Origin: Alkalibacterium olivapovliticus
Lineage (GTDB): Bacteria > Bacillota > Bacilli > Lactobacillales > Carnobacteriaceae_A
Length of the DNA: 64,000 bases
Direction of reading: 5' to 3'
Assembly (NCBI RefSeq): GCF_003003275.1
Contig: NZ_PVTO01000007.1
Location: 1-64,000 of the forward strand
The notes under the pieces are model-generated. The model searched no databases. It was not told the origin of the DNA and saw only the letters and a list, made by a program, of their open reading frames with translations. Numbering within the stretch: position 1 is the first letter of the stretch; each line of letters opens with the position of its first letter. Positions 26,538-35,321 of the stretch are shown in pieces. The position numbers and the translations under genes were made by a program.

Positions 26538-27335
26538 ATGCTGCATTTTCAAAAAGGTAATCTGACAGTTTTCCAAAGCGCTTTGTACAAGACCACAACT
26601 GCAATCATCGATACGAAGCAGGCAATGATCATGACAGATCCAAACTGGTTGCCAGAAGAAATCGAAGAAATCAGACACTATATTGACGAGCGTTTGGGCG
26701 AAAGGAAATTATATATTATCTTCACGCACAGCGACTTTGACCATGTGATAGGGGCCGGAGCCTTTCCCGAAGCCTTTGTGATAGCATCCAAAGCGTTCCA
26801 TCAAGATAGACACAAGAAACAAAGCATCAAGGATATGTATGCTTTCGACGAAAAGCATTACATAGAACGCAGTTACACCCATAGTTACCCGACTGTAGAC
26901 CGTTTGATCACAATGGACGGAGACAAACTAAAACTTGGAGAAGTGACGCTGAGATTTTTCATGGCACCTGGCCATACTGATGACGGGCTTCTGACGGTTA
27001 TCGAGCCATACGGCATCCTGTTGTCTGGAGACTACTTGTCCGATGTGGAATTTCCGTTCATTTACAGCAATTACAAGGATTATGTTAAAACAATAGAAAA
27101 GACTGAATCGATCTTTAATGACTTTGAGGTCCACTGTCATGTTCCGGGACATGGGAATGCCACTGACTCAGGAGACGAGATAAAAGAAAGAATTGCCTTT
27201 TCAAAATATTACCTGCATCAGTTGAGACTTAATAATAAAGAACTTGAGGAAGAGTGTCGAAGACGTTTTCCATTTTTCGAGGGAATGAGAGAGACTCATC
27301 TCGGAAATCTGGAAAAAGCCAAGTTAAGAAAGTGA
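26538..27335 (+). CDS. MBL-fold metallo-hydrolase
   Basis: A 265-residue metallo-beta-lactamase-fold enzyme. The metal motif THSDFDHVIG near 75-84 is the HxHxDH motif with aspartate and serine variation, followed by FMAPGHTDD, LLSGDYLSD and CHVPGHG. Unlike lactamases there is no signal peptide; it is likely an intracellular hydrolase of unknown substrate. TGGAGG precedes ATG 26538. Monocistronic. Confidence 0.82.
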   Translation: MLHFQKGNLTVFQSALYKTTTAIIDTKQAMIMTDPNWLPEEIEEIRHYIDERLGERKLYIIFTHSDFDHVIGAGAFPEAFVIASKAFHQDRHKKQSIKDMYAFDEKHYIERSYTHSYPTVDRLITMDGDKLKLGEVTLRFFMAPGHTDDGLLTVIEPYGILLSGDYLSDVEFPFIYSNYKDYVKTIEKTESIFNDFEVHCHVPGHGNATDSGDEIKERIAFSKYYLHQLRLNNKELEEECRRRFPFFEGMRETHLGNLEKAKLRK

Positions 27336-27375
27336 AAAAGGCCATCACCGACTGCTAATATATAAGACAAAAAAG

Positions 27376-27439
27376 ACCGTCACCTTTACCGATTAAGTCG
27401 AACTGAAATTAGTTCGCTTCTCGACTATAGGGTGACGGT
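27376..27439. terminator. bidirectional terminator between MBL gene and queF
   Basis: ACCGTCACC at 27376-27384 pairs with GGTGACGGT at 27431-27439, with an inner AGTCGA/TCGACT stem. Read on the minus strand a run of six T follows, matching the end of the queT-queF unit. Confidence 0.82.
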
Positions 27440-27478
27440 TTAGTTTGTAAACCTGATAGTGTCATTTAAAAGAGATGA

Positions 27479-27976
27479 TTAACGATTATCGATTGTCTCA
27501 GGATACATATCGTGATTTGCCAATCTGTTCCAAGCCACCTCTTCAAAACGCGTTCCCGGTTTTCCGTAATTACAATACGGATCTATTGAAATTCCGCCAC
27601 GAGGAGTGAATTTACCCCAGACTTCGATATATTTTGGATCCATCAATTTAATTAAATCTTTCATGATGATGTTCATGCAGTCTTCGTGAAAATCGCCGTG
27701 ATTTCTGAAACTGAAGAGATACAATTTTAATGATTTACTCTCAACCATTTTCTCTCCTGGTACATATGAGATATAAATCGTTGCGAAGTCAGGTTGTCCA
27801 GTAATCGGACAGAGACTGGTAAACTCCGGGCAGTTGAATTTAACAAAATAGTCGTTTTCCGGGTGTTTGTTATCGAAACTTTCTAGCACTTCGGGCGCGT
27901 AATCCATTTTGTATTCGACTTGCTGATTGCCTAAGTGTGTGACACCGTTTAATTCTTCTTCATTTCTTCCTGTCAT
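27479..27976 (-). CDS. queF: NADPH-dependent preQ0 reductase QueF
   Basis: A 165-residue 7-cyano-7-deazaguanine reductase of the short Bacillus type. It turns preQ0 into preQ1 in queuosine tRNA modification. The catalytic cysteine is in CPITGQPDF, and the QueF motif [21 protein letters not shown] is complete. Its ATG overlaps the last base of the queT stop codon (TAATG) with GGAAGGTGA just before, so the two genes are coupled. The pair is controlled by the preQ1-type leader upstream of queT. Confidence 0.95.
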   Translation of the reverse strand: MTGRNEEELNGVTHLGNQQVEYKMDYAPEVLESFDNKHPENDYFVKFNCPEFTSLCPITGQPDFATIYISYVPGEKMVESKSLKLYLFSFRNHGDFHEDCMNIIMKDLIKLMDPKYIEVWGKFTPRGGISIDPYCNYGKPGTRFEEVAWNRLANHDMYPETIDNR

Positions 27977-28476
27977 TAGATCACCTTCCGAGATTTAAGT
28001 GGTTTGTCCAGCACTTTTGCCAGAATGAATCCGAAAACGCCTGGAATGATTTGGCCTATAATCAGGTTAACGACTAAGACCCAATAAGGAACACCGAGTA
28101 AAAAGTTCAAATAACCTGGAACACCCAAGCCTATTACGAAAATGATAGGCAGTGAGATCAACCAGCGAGGGAGATTGAATTTTCGGATCAAAGCGATTGA
28201 ACCAGACACCAGTATACCGATGATGAATCCGCCAAGGACATCAATGGGGCCTAGACCGCCAAAGAAAAAGTTAGATAGCGCGTTAGCCAGACCAAGTGGA
28301 AAAACAAGAAAAGGGAATAAATAAGAAAGAGCATAAAGACTTGTCGCGATTCTGATCTGATAAGCCCCAAATGAAAATGAAGCGGTCGTTGCCATAATGA
28401 CAACATAAAGAGCAATCACTAATGCTGAAATCGTTAATTTGCGTGTGTTGTATGAGCGTATTGACGTTTCTTTCAT
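27976..28476 (-). CDS. queT: QueT queuosine-precursor transporter, ECF S component
   Basis: A 166-residue membrane protein with five to six hydrophobic segments, the substrate-binding subunit of an energy-coupling-factor transporter for preQ0/preQ1 (COG4708). Typical blocks are [49 protein letters not shown] and GVPGYLNF. The ECF energising module is not in the window. ATG 28476 is preceded by GGAGGTGA, which itself can pair with an upstream loop. Confidence 0.92.
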   Translation of the reverse strand: MKETSIRSYNTRKLTISALVIALYVVIMATTASFSFGAYQIRIATSLYALSYLFPFLVFPLGLANALSNFFFGGLGPIDVLGGFIIGILVSGSIALIRKFNLPRWLISLPIIFVIGLGVPGYLNFLLGVPYWVLVVNLIIGQIIPGVFGFILAKVLDKPLKSRKVI

Positions 28477-28481
28477 ATTTA

Positions 28482-28537
28482 TCACCTCCAGTTAATATAG
28501 TTGGTGCAAATGAAGGACTTAACCTTTTTTGCACAAT
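28482..28537 (-). promoter_or_regulatory. probable preQ1-II-like element covering the queT ribosome site
   Basis: In the transcript, GTGCAAA and TTTGCAC form a stem around a loop containing CCTTC. The stem is followed by TATATTAACTGGAGG, resembling the conserved tail of preQ1-II (COG4708) RNAs, and CCTTC can pair with GGAGG of the ribosome site to form an H-type pseudoknot. preQ1-II RNAs are known upstream of queT in Lactobacillales. The optional fourth stem is absent, so the class call is tentative. Confidence 0.55.
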
Positions 28538-28569
28538 AAAAAACGTCCATAGGCATAATGCTAGGACGT
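28538..28569 (-). terminator. attenuator terminator of the queT leader
   Basis: ACGTCC and GGACGT, extended by TAG/CTA, form a strong stem followed by six T in the minus-strand transcript. The CCTAG in its 5' arm is complementary to CTAGG at the end of the aptamer at 28599-28638, giving mutually exclusive terminator and antiterminator folds. Confidence 0.85.
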
Positions 28570-28598
28570 CAAAATACAGTAGGCTTTCCCTACTGCTT

Positions 28599-28638
28599 CC
28601 CTAGTTTTGTTTTTCGACAGGATGGTTACGAACTGTCT
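28599..28638 (-). promoter_or_regulatory. preQ1-I riboswitch aptamer
   Basis: The transcript reads GACAG, a 12-base loop TTCGTAACCATC, CTGTC, then the A-rich tail GAAAAACAAAACTAGGG. Stem length, 12-base loop ending in C, and A-rich tail followed by CTA match the preQ1-I class. The downstream attenuator and the queT-queF genes fit an OFF switch. An extended -10 box TGGTATCCT lies about 20-30 bases upstream. Confidence 0.8.
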
Positions 28639-28689
28639 AATTAATTGGCTTCTAGTAGGATACCATTTTCTGACCTGAGTTACTAGGTG

Positions 28690-30108
28690 TTATGAAGTAA
28701 TAGAGGTGAAATCCTCTCTAAAATTGACAAAACTCAATCTAAACCCATTCTTCTGCTCACCAAATCTCTGTCCTTCTGAGACGATGATATGTCTTTCCAA
28801 CAGTTCTTGAAGCACTTTATCGACTTCTGCCTTTGTTTTATTTGGGAAACGGCAATATAGATGGAATCCTCCTTTTGCAGACATGAATTCAATGGCATTC
28901 CCGAACTCTGATTTCAACCAGTCTTCCATCTTTTGGGCTCTATCTTTCAATGTGATTCTGAGCGTTTTCTGATACTCGTCCATATCGTGTCTTAAAAAAT
29001 GATCGGCCATAAATTGAGGCAGCAAGCTTACTTCAGATTCAATCTGATTACGAATATCTGCCAGCTCTTTCAGAATAGACTGAGGACCGATCATCCAGCC
29101 AATACGCAGGTGACTTCCCGCAAATTTAGTTAAAGTGCCAAGGTAAATAACCTGCTGCTGATGATCCATCTTTTTCAGAGGCGTATTATCAACGGCATCA
29201 TCAAAAGACAGAGCCCCATACGCATCATCTTCTACGATTGGGATACGTTTCATCAGGCAGTACTCAAGTATTTCTTTTTTTCGTTTAGGACTCATGACAA
29301 GTCCAGTTGGATTCTGAAAGATTGGATTCAGAATAATCATCTTGAGCGGATAGCTTAAAGAGGCTTCCTGCAACCCTTTTAGGGTCATGCCTTCACTGTC
29401 CATTGAGATGGGCACAATACGCAGACCAGCAGCCTGAAATAAACGAAGCGAGTAAAAGTATGAGGGGGCTTCGATTCCCACTGCGTCACCCGGTTTCAAT
29501 AGTCCTTGCGATATTAAAAACAAGGCATTTTGAGTGCCTGATGTGATCAGGATTTCCTCTATTGGGACAGTCATATCATAGGTTTGACTGAGATACACCT
29601 GAACACTTTCTTTAAGTGAATGGATCCCGCTGTCTGAATGGGTCTGTTCTTTTTCATGTTGAACCAGTTCTTTCCAGGATAAATCAGGCGACTGAAGTTC
29701 CGGTAACAAATCAGAAGGCAGTCTTCCGTTAGCCAAATCCAGAAGGTCTTCGGGTGCCTGTTGTCTCAATTTAACAGATGCTTGTTCGTAGGTGCTTCTA
29801 GCTTTCAAATTAACGTTAGTGAGCGATGTCCCCCAATTGATCAGAGGCTTGGTCTGTAGTCCCCATTTGTTCTCATTAACATAGGTACCACTTCCTTTTT
29901 TTCTGGTGAGGACACCTTGAGCTGTGAGTTCTTCCATGGCACGTATTACTGTTGAGCGATTTACATCCAGTTCTTCAGCTAGTTTTCGCTCTGCAGGCAG
30001 ACGTGTTCCCGGCATCAACTCTCCGGCCTTAATTTTCTCTTCGATAAGCAGCATGATTTTCTGATATAAGGGAAGAGAGTTATTCTGAGTTAACTTCCAA
30101 ATCATCAT
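28690..30108 (-). CDS. pdxR: PdxR, MocR-family GntR/aminotransferase regulator
   Basis: A 472-residue regulator with an N-terminal GntR winged helix (PLYQKIMLLIEEKIKAGEL, LPAERKLAEELDVNRSTVIRAMEEL) and a C-terminal type I aminotransferase-like domain (NPIFQNPTG; the PLP lysine in LGTLTKFAGSHLRIGWM). Divergent placement next to pdxST is the standard context of PdxR, which activates pdxST when PLP is low. ATG 30108 follows AGAGG by seven bases; an upstream in-frame ATG overlaps that site. Confidence 0.92.
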   Translation of the reverse strand: MMIWKLTQNNSLPLYQKIMLLIEEKIKAGELMPGTRLPAERKLAEELDVNRSTVIRAMEELTAQGVLTRKKGSGTYVNENKWGLQTKPLINWGTSLTNVNLKARSTYEQASVKLRQQAPEDLLDLANGRLPSDLLPELQSPDLSWKELVQHEKEQTHSDSGIHSLKESVQVYLSQTYDMTVPIEEILITSGTQNALFLISQGLLKPGDAVGIEAPSYFYSLRLFQAAGLRIVPISMDSEGMTLKGLQEASLSYPLKMIILNPIFQNPTGLVMSPKRKKEILEYCLMKRIPIVEDDAYGALSFDDAVDNTPLKKMDHQQQVIYLGTLTKFAGSHLRIGWMIGPQSILKELADIRNQIESEVSLLPQFMADHFLRHDMDEYQKTLRITLKDRAQKMEDWLKSEFGNAIEFMSAKGGFHLYCRFPNKTKAEVDKVLQELLERHIIVSEGQRFGEQKNGFRLSFVNFREDFTSITS

Positions 30109-30147
30109 TGTCAGACCTCTTTTCATGTATAAACTAAGTATAGCATA

Positions 30148-30180
30148 AATTGGATGGGTTAAAAGTAGTCCAATTGGATG
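30148..30180. promoter_or_regulatory. probable PdxR operator between pdxR and pdxS
   Basis: AATTGGATG occurs twice in direct orientation, at 30148-30156 and 30172-30180, 24 bases apart. The second copy is within a perfect TCCAATTGGA palindrome at 30169-30178. Paired direct repeats about two helix turns apart are typical MocR-family sites. Confidence 0.65.
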
Positions 30181-30255
30181 TTTCCTTGTGCTTTGCTCTT
30201 ACGTATACTTTCAATTAACGCTGATGAAAAGAATGACACAGGAGGACTATATTAG

Positions 30256-31146
30256 ATGAGTGATAAAATAATTGGAAGTACGCGCGTGAAACGTGGAATG
30301 GCTAAAATGCAAAAAGGCGGAGTCATTATGGATGTCGTAAATGCTGAGCAGGCTAGGATTGCAGAAGCTGCTGGAGCGGTTGCGGTCATGGCTCTGGAAC
30401 GTGTACCTTCGGATATTCGTAAAGCAGGAGGCGTCGCTCGAATGGCTAATCCTACTATTATTGAAGAAGTCATGAATGCAGTGAGCATACCGGTTATGGC
30501 AAAAGCCCGTATCGGACATATTTCTGAAGCCCGAATTTTAGAAGCAATGGGCGTGGACTATATTGACGAAAGCGAAGTCTTGACGCCGGCAGATGAAGAA
30601 TTCCACCTGCTTAAATCCGAGTATATCGTACCGTTTGTCTGCGGATGCAGAGATTTGGGAGAAGCTTTGAGACGTATTGGAGAAGGGGCATCCATGCTTC
30701 GTACAAAAGGGGAACCGGGAACAGGAAATATCGTTGAAGCGGTTCGCCACATACGAAAAGTGAATAGTCAAATCGCTGTGCTTTCCGCTAAATCAGATGA
30801 CGAGCTGATGACCTTTGCAAGAGACATTGGGGCTCCATATGAACTGGTTAAAGAAGTGAAAGAGCTGGGAAGTCTTCCGGTCGTGAACTTTGCTGCGGGT
30901 GGCGTTGCAACACCGGCTGATGCGGCATTAATGATGAGCCTGGGAGCAGATGGCGTGTTCGTTGGTTCCGGTATTTTCAAATCTGAATCCCCAGAAAAAT
31001 TTGCCCGGGCGATTGTTCAAGCAACGACTAACTATGAAGACTATGTATTACTGGCTGAGATCTCTAAAGATTTGGGTGAACCCATGAAAGGCATCGAAAT
31101 CAGTCACTTGGGGGAAGCTGAGCGTATGCAGGAGCGAGGATGGTAA
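30256..31146 (+). CDS. pdxS: pyridoxal 5'-phosphate synthase, PdxS subunit
   Basis: A 296-residue (beta/alpha)8 synthase subunit that joins ribose 5-phosphate, glyceraldehyde 3-phosphate and PdxT-derived ammonia into PLP. It contains the active-site D26 (VIMDVV), K83 (AKARIGH) and a second lysine in [11 protein letters not shown], plus the phosphate loop [27 protein letters not shown]. The sequence is highly conserved and full length. CAGGAGG precedes the ATG. pdxT follows directly. Confidence 0.98.
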   Translation: MSDKIIGSTRVKRGMAKMQKGGVIMDVVNAEQARIAEAAGAVAVMALERVPSDIRKAGGVARMANPTIIEEVMNAVSIPVMAKARIGHISEARILEAMGVDYIDESEVLTPADEEFHLLKSEYIVPFVCGCRDLGEALRRIGEGASMLRTKGEPGTGNIVEAVRHIRKVNSQIAVLSAKSDDELMTFARDIGAPYELVKEVKELGSLPVVNFAAGGVATPADAALMMSLGADGVFVGSGIFKSESPEKFARAIVQATTNYEDYVLLAEISKDLGEPMKGIEISHLGEAERMQERGW

Positions 31147-31148
31147 GC

Positions 31149-31745
31149 ATGTCAAAAACCATTGGTGTCCTTGATCTGCAAGGAGCTGTTTCTGAACATA
31201 TACGTGCTTTGAAAAAAATAGGGGCTAATGCTGTTTCCGTTAAAAAAGCAGAAGATTTTGATAACCTGGATGGCTTGATCATTCCGGGTGGCGAATCGAC
31301 TGCCATTGGAAGACTGATCCGTGAGCAAAAATTGGAAGAACGACTGCGGTCGTTCTACAGCTCAGGAAAAGCAATCTTTGGGACATGTGCCGGACTGATT
31401 TTATGCAGTACGGATGAGAGTCACACGACTGATGATTTGCGTCTGGGATTCATCGACATGGAAGTCGAACGAAATGGTTTCGGCAGACAAGTAGCCAGCT
31501 TTGAAACGGCGCTTGAATTCGCAGGAATCGATCACCCAGTTGAAGCGGTATTCATTCGTGCACCTTACATCCAGTCTGTTGGACTAGACGTCAAGGTATT
31601 AGCTACTTTCGATGATAAAATAGTAGCCGCAGAACAAGGGAACGTGCTGGTTACGGCCCATCACCCGGAGCTGACGGAAGACTATGCAGTCCTGAATTAC
31701 TTTTTAAAAAAAATCAGTCAGACGATAAAAGTCAGAGAGTCTTAA
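31149..31745 (+). CDS. pdxT: PLP synthase glutaminase subunit PdxT
   Basis: A 198-residue class I glutamine amidotransferase that feeds ammonia to PdxS. Catalytic cysteine is C80 in FGTCAG; histidine and glutamate are in THHPE-like AHHPELTED. GGESTAIG is the conserved substrate loop. ATG 31149 matches the normal family start; a second ATG at 31140 lies inside the last codons of pdxS and is less likely. Confidence 0.97.
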   Translation: MSKTIGVLDLQGAVSEHIRALKKIGANAVSVKKAEDFDNLDGLIIPGGESTAIGRLIREQKLEERLRSFYSSGKAIFGTCAGLILCSTDESHTTDDLRLGFIDMEVERNGFGRQVASFETALEFAGIDHPVEAVFIRAPYIQSVGLDVKVLATFDDKIVAAEQGNVLVTAHHPELTEDYAVLNYFLKKISQTIKVRES

Positions 31746-31767
31746 AAGTAGATTTGAAGATGTGATT

Positions 31768-31803
31768 AGAAACGATGGGCTGTACAGAGCTCGTCGTTTT
31801 TTA
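31768..31803 (+). terminator. terminator after pdxST
   Basis: AACGA and TCGTT with inner GGGCT/AGCTC pairing, followed by TTTTTT. Confidence 0.65.
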
Positions 31804-31836
31804 ATTGTCATTACCATTTCTAGCGAAGAGGGTATC

Positions 31837-31983
31837 TATCTTAAGAAGTTGAGTCAGTAATAAGGACACCTTCTTAAGATAATAGACTAATCATAAGGAG
31901 TTATCGTAAACTGCATATCAACTTCTTAAGATATCTGTTAATCTTCAGAAGTTTGAGCACTATTAAAGCACTCTTCTGAAGAT
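31837..31983. repeat. TATCTTAAGAAGTTGAG motif cluster
   Basis: Between pdxT and 32065 there is no gene. TATCTTAAGAAG at 31837-31848 pairs perfectly with CTTCTTAAGATA at 31870-31881; a further AACTTCTTAAGAT is at 31920-31932; ATCTTCAGAAG at 31941-31951 pairs perfectly with CTTCTGAAGAT at 31973-31983. The motif is the same as at 16629-16720. Confidence 0.75.
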
Positions 31984-31992
31984 TAAGGGCCT

Positions 31993-32020
31993 GACAAGCA
32001 GATTTTTTGCTTGTCTCTTT
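31993..32020 (+). terminator. hairpin before 32065
   Basis: GACAAGC at 31993-31999 pairs with GCTTGTC at 32009-32015 and a T-rich tail follows. It may be a second terminator downstream of pdxST or part of the repeat cluster. Confidence 0.45.
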
Positions 32021-32064
32021 ATTCTCTGTCATAGTATAAACAAACAGAGAAGGAGATGTAACAA

Positions 32065-32382
32065 ATGGCAGATGCAAAAGAAAAAGCACTGAAAATTATG
32101 GATAAAAACGATGTAGGAGTTCTGGCTACAATCTCTGACAACAAACCAGTCGCCCGTTATATGAGCTTTTACAGTGAGGACTTTGTATTATACACGGTGA
32201 CGGATAAACGGACAGAAAAAGTAGAGGACATTGAAAAGAATTCAAACGCATTTGTCCTGTTAGGCTATGAAGAAGGCATATTTGATAAAGATTACGTTGA
32301 AATCCAAGCAACAGTTTCAACGACACAGGATCCTGAGCTGATCGACCGTGCTTGGTATTATCATGATCAATATGGCAGCTAA
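32065..32382 (+). pseudogene. pyridoxamine 5'-phosphate oxidase-like protein, C-terminally truncated
   Basis: A 105-codon frame opens like general-stress/PNPOx-family flavin proteins (KALKIMDKNDVGVLATISDNKPVARYMSF, TEKVEDIEKNSNAFVLLGYE). GGAGATG precedes the ATG. Homology stops near WYYHDQYGS; the final third of the domain is replaced by sequence belonging to a YfhO-type gene in another frame. Probably non-functional. Confidence 0.7.
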
Positions 32383-33748
32383 TGCCATGTACTATTATTA
32401 CCCATTTGGAATGGATGCGATGGATGGATCGATTCCATACGGGACAGCCGAGGAAGAATACCAGCAAGTGTTAGCAGATGGGCAGGATTATTTACCCGAC
32501 AGGGGAATGGATCCATACCGTGTGGGCGTCACTTCTCAAGATAATCATGTCAGAAACCAGTTTCTCTATCTTGATGTAATGGGACTGAATTCCTATTTGT
32601 CCGTTACTAATGGAAATATAACAGACTTTGCCAGAACAATTGAAACGGCAGGGTTTCAGGTCATTCAACCATTAAGGAACGGGGTAGATGATAGACGTAT
32701 AGCTAATCACTTGCTGGGAGTTGACTATATTATCACGGAAGCTGAGAACGAATCATTTCTTCCCTTTGGGTATGAAGTGTTAGAAGAGTTGAAAAACAAT
32801 CAGAATGAAGACTATATTTTGGCAGAAACACCGAATGCGTATCCATTTGCTTATGCAATCGGGAACGCACTGCCTGAGCAGGCGTTTTTAGAGTTGAATG
32901 CAGTTGAAAGAGAGGCCGCCTTTGTCGAGAATGTGATACTTGAGGATTCTGTTTTTCAGACATTACCCCTTGAGAAATCCTTTGTCGAATCGCCTGTTAA
33001 AGAACTAGATTACGAAGTGATGGATGATGGGAGTGAACCGGTCAGTTTACCTGACAGCGACATTCGTATTCAGAAAGAACATACAGAGTTCACGCTCATT
33101 CTGGAGGAGCCAGAAGAACTGATCGATCATGAGTGGTTCATACGCTTTGAGGGGCTGGATTATCATCCTTTAGACGAGTCGCCATGGCTGCGTCAGTCTA
33201 CAAATTACCGTTTGTCAGTTACTGATGGCCAGCAAGTGAAAAGTATCTATCAGTCAGATAAATACAGTTTCAGTTCTTATTTCCACAGGGAGCACATGCT
33301 CTTTAATATGGGGCATGTCGCTGAAACTGATGATATAGATCAGGTGCAGATTACAGTTGATCGTCCTGGGGTATATTCACTTGATGATATTTCCGTCTAT
33401 GCTTTGCCTGTCAGTGCGCAGGAAGATGAACGCATTGCTGACGAGAAAAATGAACGAGCGTTAGACATCGATTTATTTTCAAACGACCGTATAGAAGGAA
33501 ATGTTGATGCCGATGCTAATGAAATCTTAGTGACGTCCATACCGTTCTCTGCTGGATGGTCAGCGACTGTAAATGGAGAACAACGGGATGCGCTTAAAAC
33601 GAATGTTGGGTTTGTAGGGGTGAGTTTAGATGAAGGGGAAAACAGCATTGAGCTGACTTACCGGACGCCTTATCTGCTTCTAGGATTAGCACTGAGTCTG
33701 TTGGGGATCATTCTGGCATTCGTTCCAAAAAAGATTGGTCAAAACTAG
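32360..33748 (+). pseudogene. YfhO-family membrane protein, N-terminally truncated
   Basis: The frame encodes the extracytoplasmic C-terminal part of a YfhO-like membrane protein and its last membrane helix (FSAGWSATVNGEQ, GFVGVSLDEGENSIELTYRTP, LLLGLALSLLGIIL). YfhO proteins are normally about 850 residues with ten or more N-terminal membrane segments, linked to lipoteichoic acid glycosylation. Those segments are absent and no ribosome site is present, so it is a remnant of a deletion that fused it to the preceding gene. Confidence 0.75.
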
Positions 33749-33884
33749 GAATCACTCATCTCAACCTTCTTAGCACTTTTTAGATTAAGAAAAAAAGAAG
33801 ATTGACAATAAAACAGGATGCTGATATGATGATAAATATTAAAGAATGATTAGAAAAAATTAAGAAGTAAAAAATAAATCAATC

Positions 33885-34176
33885 ATGTTGAAGAGAAAAG
33901 TACAGTCTAGAGTAAGTTAATAGAGAGTCCCGGGTGGTGGAATGGGGCAGCTGAAAAGGATTGGAAAATGGTCTCTGAGTGAAACAGTCGAAGGTTCCTG
34001 GAACTTCAGACGGTTACGGGTGCGCCCGCTAAAGCGCCACAGTTTAAGTAAGCTGAATTAGCTGAACGAACTGGTTGAGGCAATGTCTGTGAAGATGTTG
34101 CGAATCAAGGTGGTAACGCGAGAATATTATTTTCCGTCCTTGCACAAAGTTTATTTGTGTGAGGACGGATTTTTTT
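33885..34176 (+). promoter_or_regulatory. methionine T-box leader
   Basis: The leader contains the stem I block AGAGAGTCCCGGGTGGTGG, a specifier region GGAAAATGGTCTCTGAG with ATG (Met) at 33968-33970, the T-box sequence AAGGTGGTAACGCG at 34107-34120 and a terminator at 34134-34176 (CCGTCCT paired with GAGGACGG, then T). It should allow transcription of the next three genes when uncharged tRNA(Met) accumulates. The Met specifier is read by pattern and agrees with the MetQ-like gene in the operon. Confidence 0.85.
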
Positions 34177-34203
34177 GATTTAAGAAGCAGGGAGGAGAAA
34201 CAT

Positions 34204-35319
34204 ATGTCACTGATTATAAGAACGGGCCCGCAGGAATATGAATGTCGAGTGGGGGTATTAGATTCACTGATCGAACGTCTAACGAAGCATGACGTACTTA
34301 AGGCTGTCATTGTGCATGGAACGACTTCCTGGGATATCGCACGTCCCTATCTATCAGAAGTACTGGACAGTGAAATTGACATAGAGTTGAGTGCTTTTAA
34401 TGGAGAATGTACCTATGAAGAGGTGGAGCGCATTGCAGAACTTGCTGAATTTGTAGAGGCCGATATCATCATTGGAGTAGGGGGCGGTAAATTAATAGAT
34501 ACAGTCAAATACGCCACAGCCAAATCAAAAGGGGTAAAGTCTCTGCTGATCCCTACTTTAGCCAGTAACTGTGCTCCATGGACGCCTTTAAGCGTGATGT
34601 ATTCTGCGGAGGGTGTCTGTCTAGGATTTGACATCCATTCAGAACAAGTCGGTACCTTGCTGATTGATCCAAGGCTGGTGCTGGATTCACCAGTTAACTA
34701 CTTTATAGCAGGCATAGCAGATACTTTAGCCAAATGGTATGAGTCGGATGTTATCTTGTCTCAGCCTGAACATAAAAATAATGCTTTTCTTCAGATGGCT
34801 CGATCTGCAGCGCGGAACTGTAAAGAGGCCATCGTTGAGCAGGGACAGCAGGCAGTAAATGATAGTCGATCTCAGACATTGACACCAGCCTTTATTCAAA
34901 TCGTTGAAACAATCATTGCGGTAAGTGGACTGGTTGGGGGGCTTGGAGACAGTTTTGCCCGAACAACAATAGGACATGCTGTCCACGATAAAATCACTAT
35001 TTTTCCAGAATCTCATCATTTCCTTCACGGAGAAAAAGTAGCCTACGGAGTTATGGTACAACTGGCTTTTGAAAATAAATGGCATGAGATCAATGAGTTG
35101 AGTGTATTCTATGATGAATTAGGGCTGCCTAAATCACTAGCGGATTTGGGGCTGGGTGACTTGACTGATAAAAGGATTAAGATATTTGCAGATGAGATTG
35201 CCAATGATAAAACACTGGTAAACTCAGGCTACCCCGCTTCGGGAATTGGCTTGCATGAAGCAATGGTCCTGCTGGAAGACTACGTAAAACTAAAAGGATC
35301 AGTTAAGATGGAGGGATAG
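34204..35319 (+). CDS. iron-containing alcohol dehydrogenase-type hydroxycarboxylate dehydrogenase (HcxB-like)
   Basis: A 371-residue enzyme of the glycerol-dehydrogenase branch of the Fe/Zn alcohol dehydrogenases: NAD-binding IIGVGGGKLIDTVK, PTLASNCAPWTPLSVMY, metal ligands in IAGIADTLAKWYE, TTIGHAVHD and HHFLHGEKVAYG. The closest remembered relative is E. coli HcxB/YbdH, a 2-oxo/2-hydroxyacid dehydrogenase whose gene neighbours the methionine aminotransferase YbdL. First gene after a Met T-box, GGGAGGAG seven bases before ATG 34204. The likely job is converting 2-hydroxy-4-methylthiobutyrate and its keto acid. Confidence 0.78.
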   Translation: MSLIIRTGPQEYECRVGVLDSLIERLTKHDVLKAVIVHGTTSWDIARPYLSEVLDSEIDIELSAFNGECTYEEVERIAELAEFVEADIIIGVGGGKLIDTVKYATAKSKGVKSLLIPTLASNCAPWTPLSVMYSAEGVCLGFDIHSEQVGTLLIDPRLVLDSPVNYFIAGIADTLAKWYESDVILSQPEHKNNAFLQMARSAARNCKEAIVEQGQQAVNDSRSQTLTPAFIQIVETIIAVSGLVGGLGDSFARTTIGHAVHDKITIFPESHHFLHGEKVAYGVMVQLAFENKWHEINELSVFYDELGLPKSLADLGLGDLTDKRIKIFADEIANDKTLVNSGYPASGIGLHEAMVLLEDYVKLKGSVKMEG

Positions 35320-35321
35320 TA

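Noticed and set aside
30247-30980. Several minus-strand frames over pdxS
   Set aside because: They are shadows of the highly conserved pdxS coding sequence.
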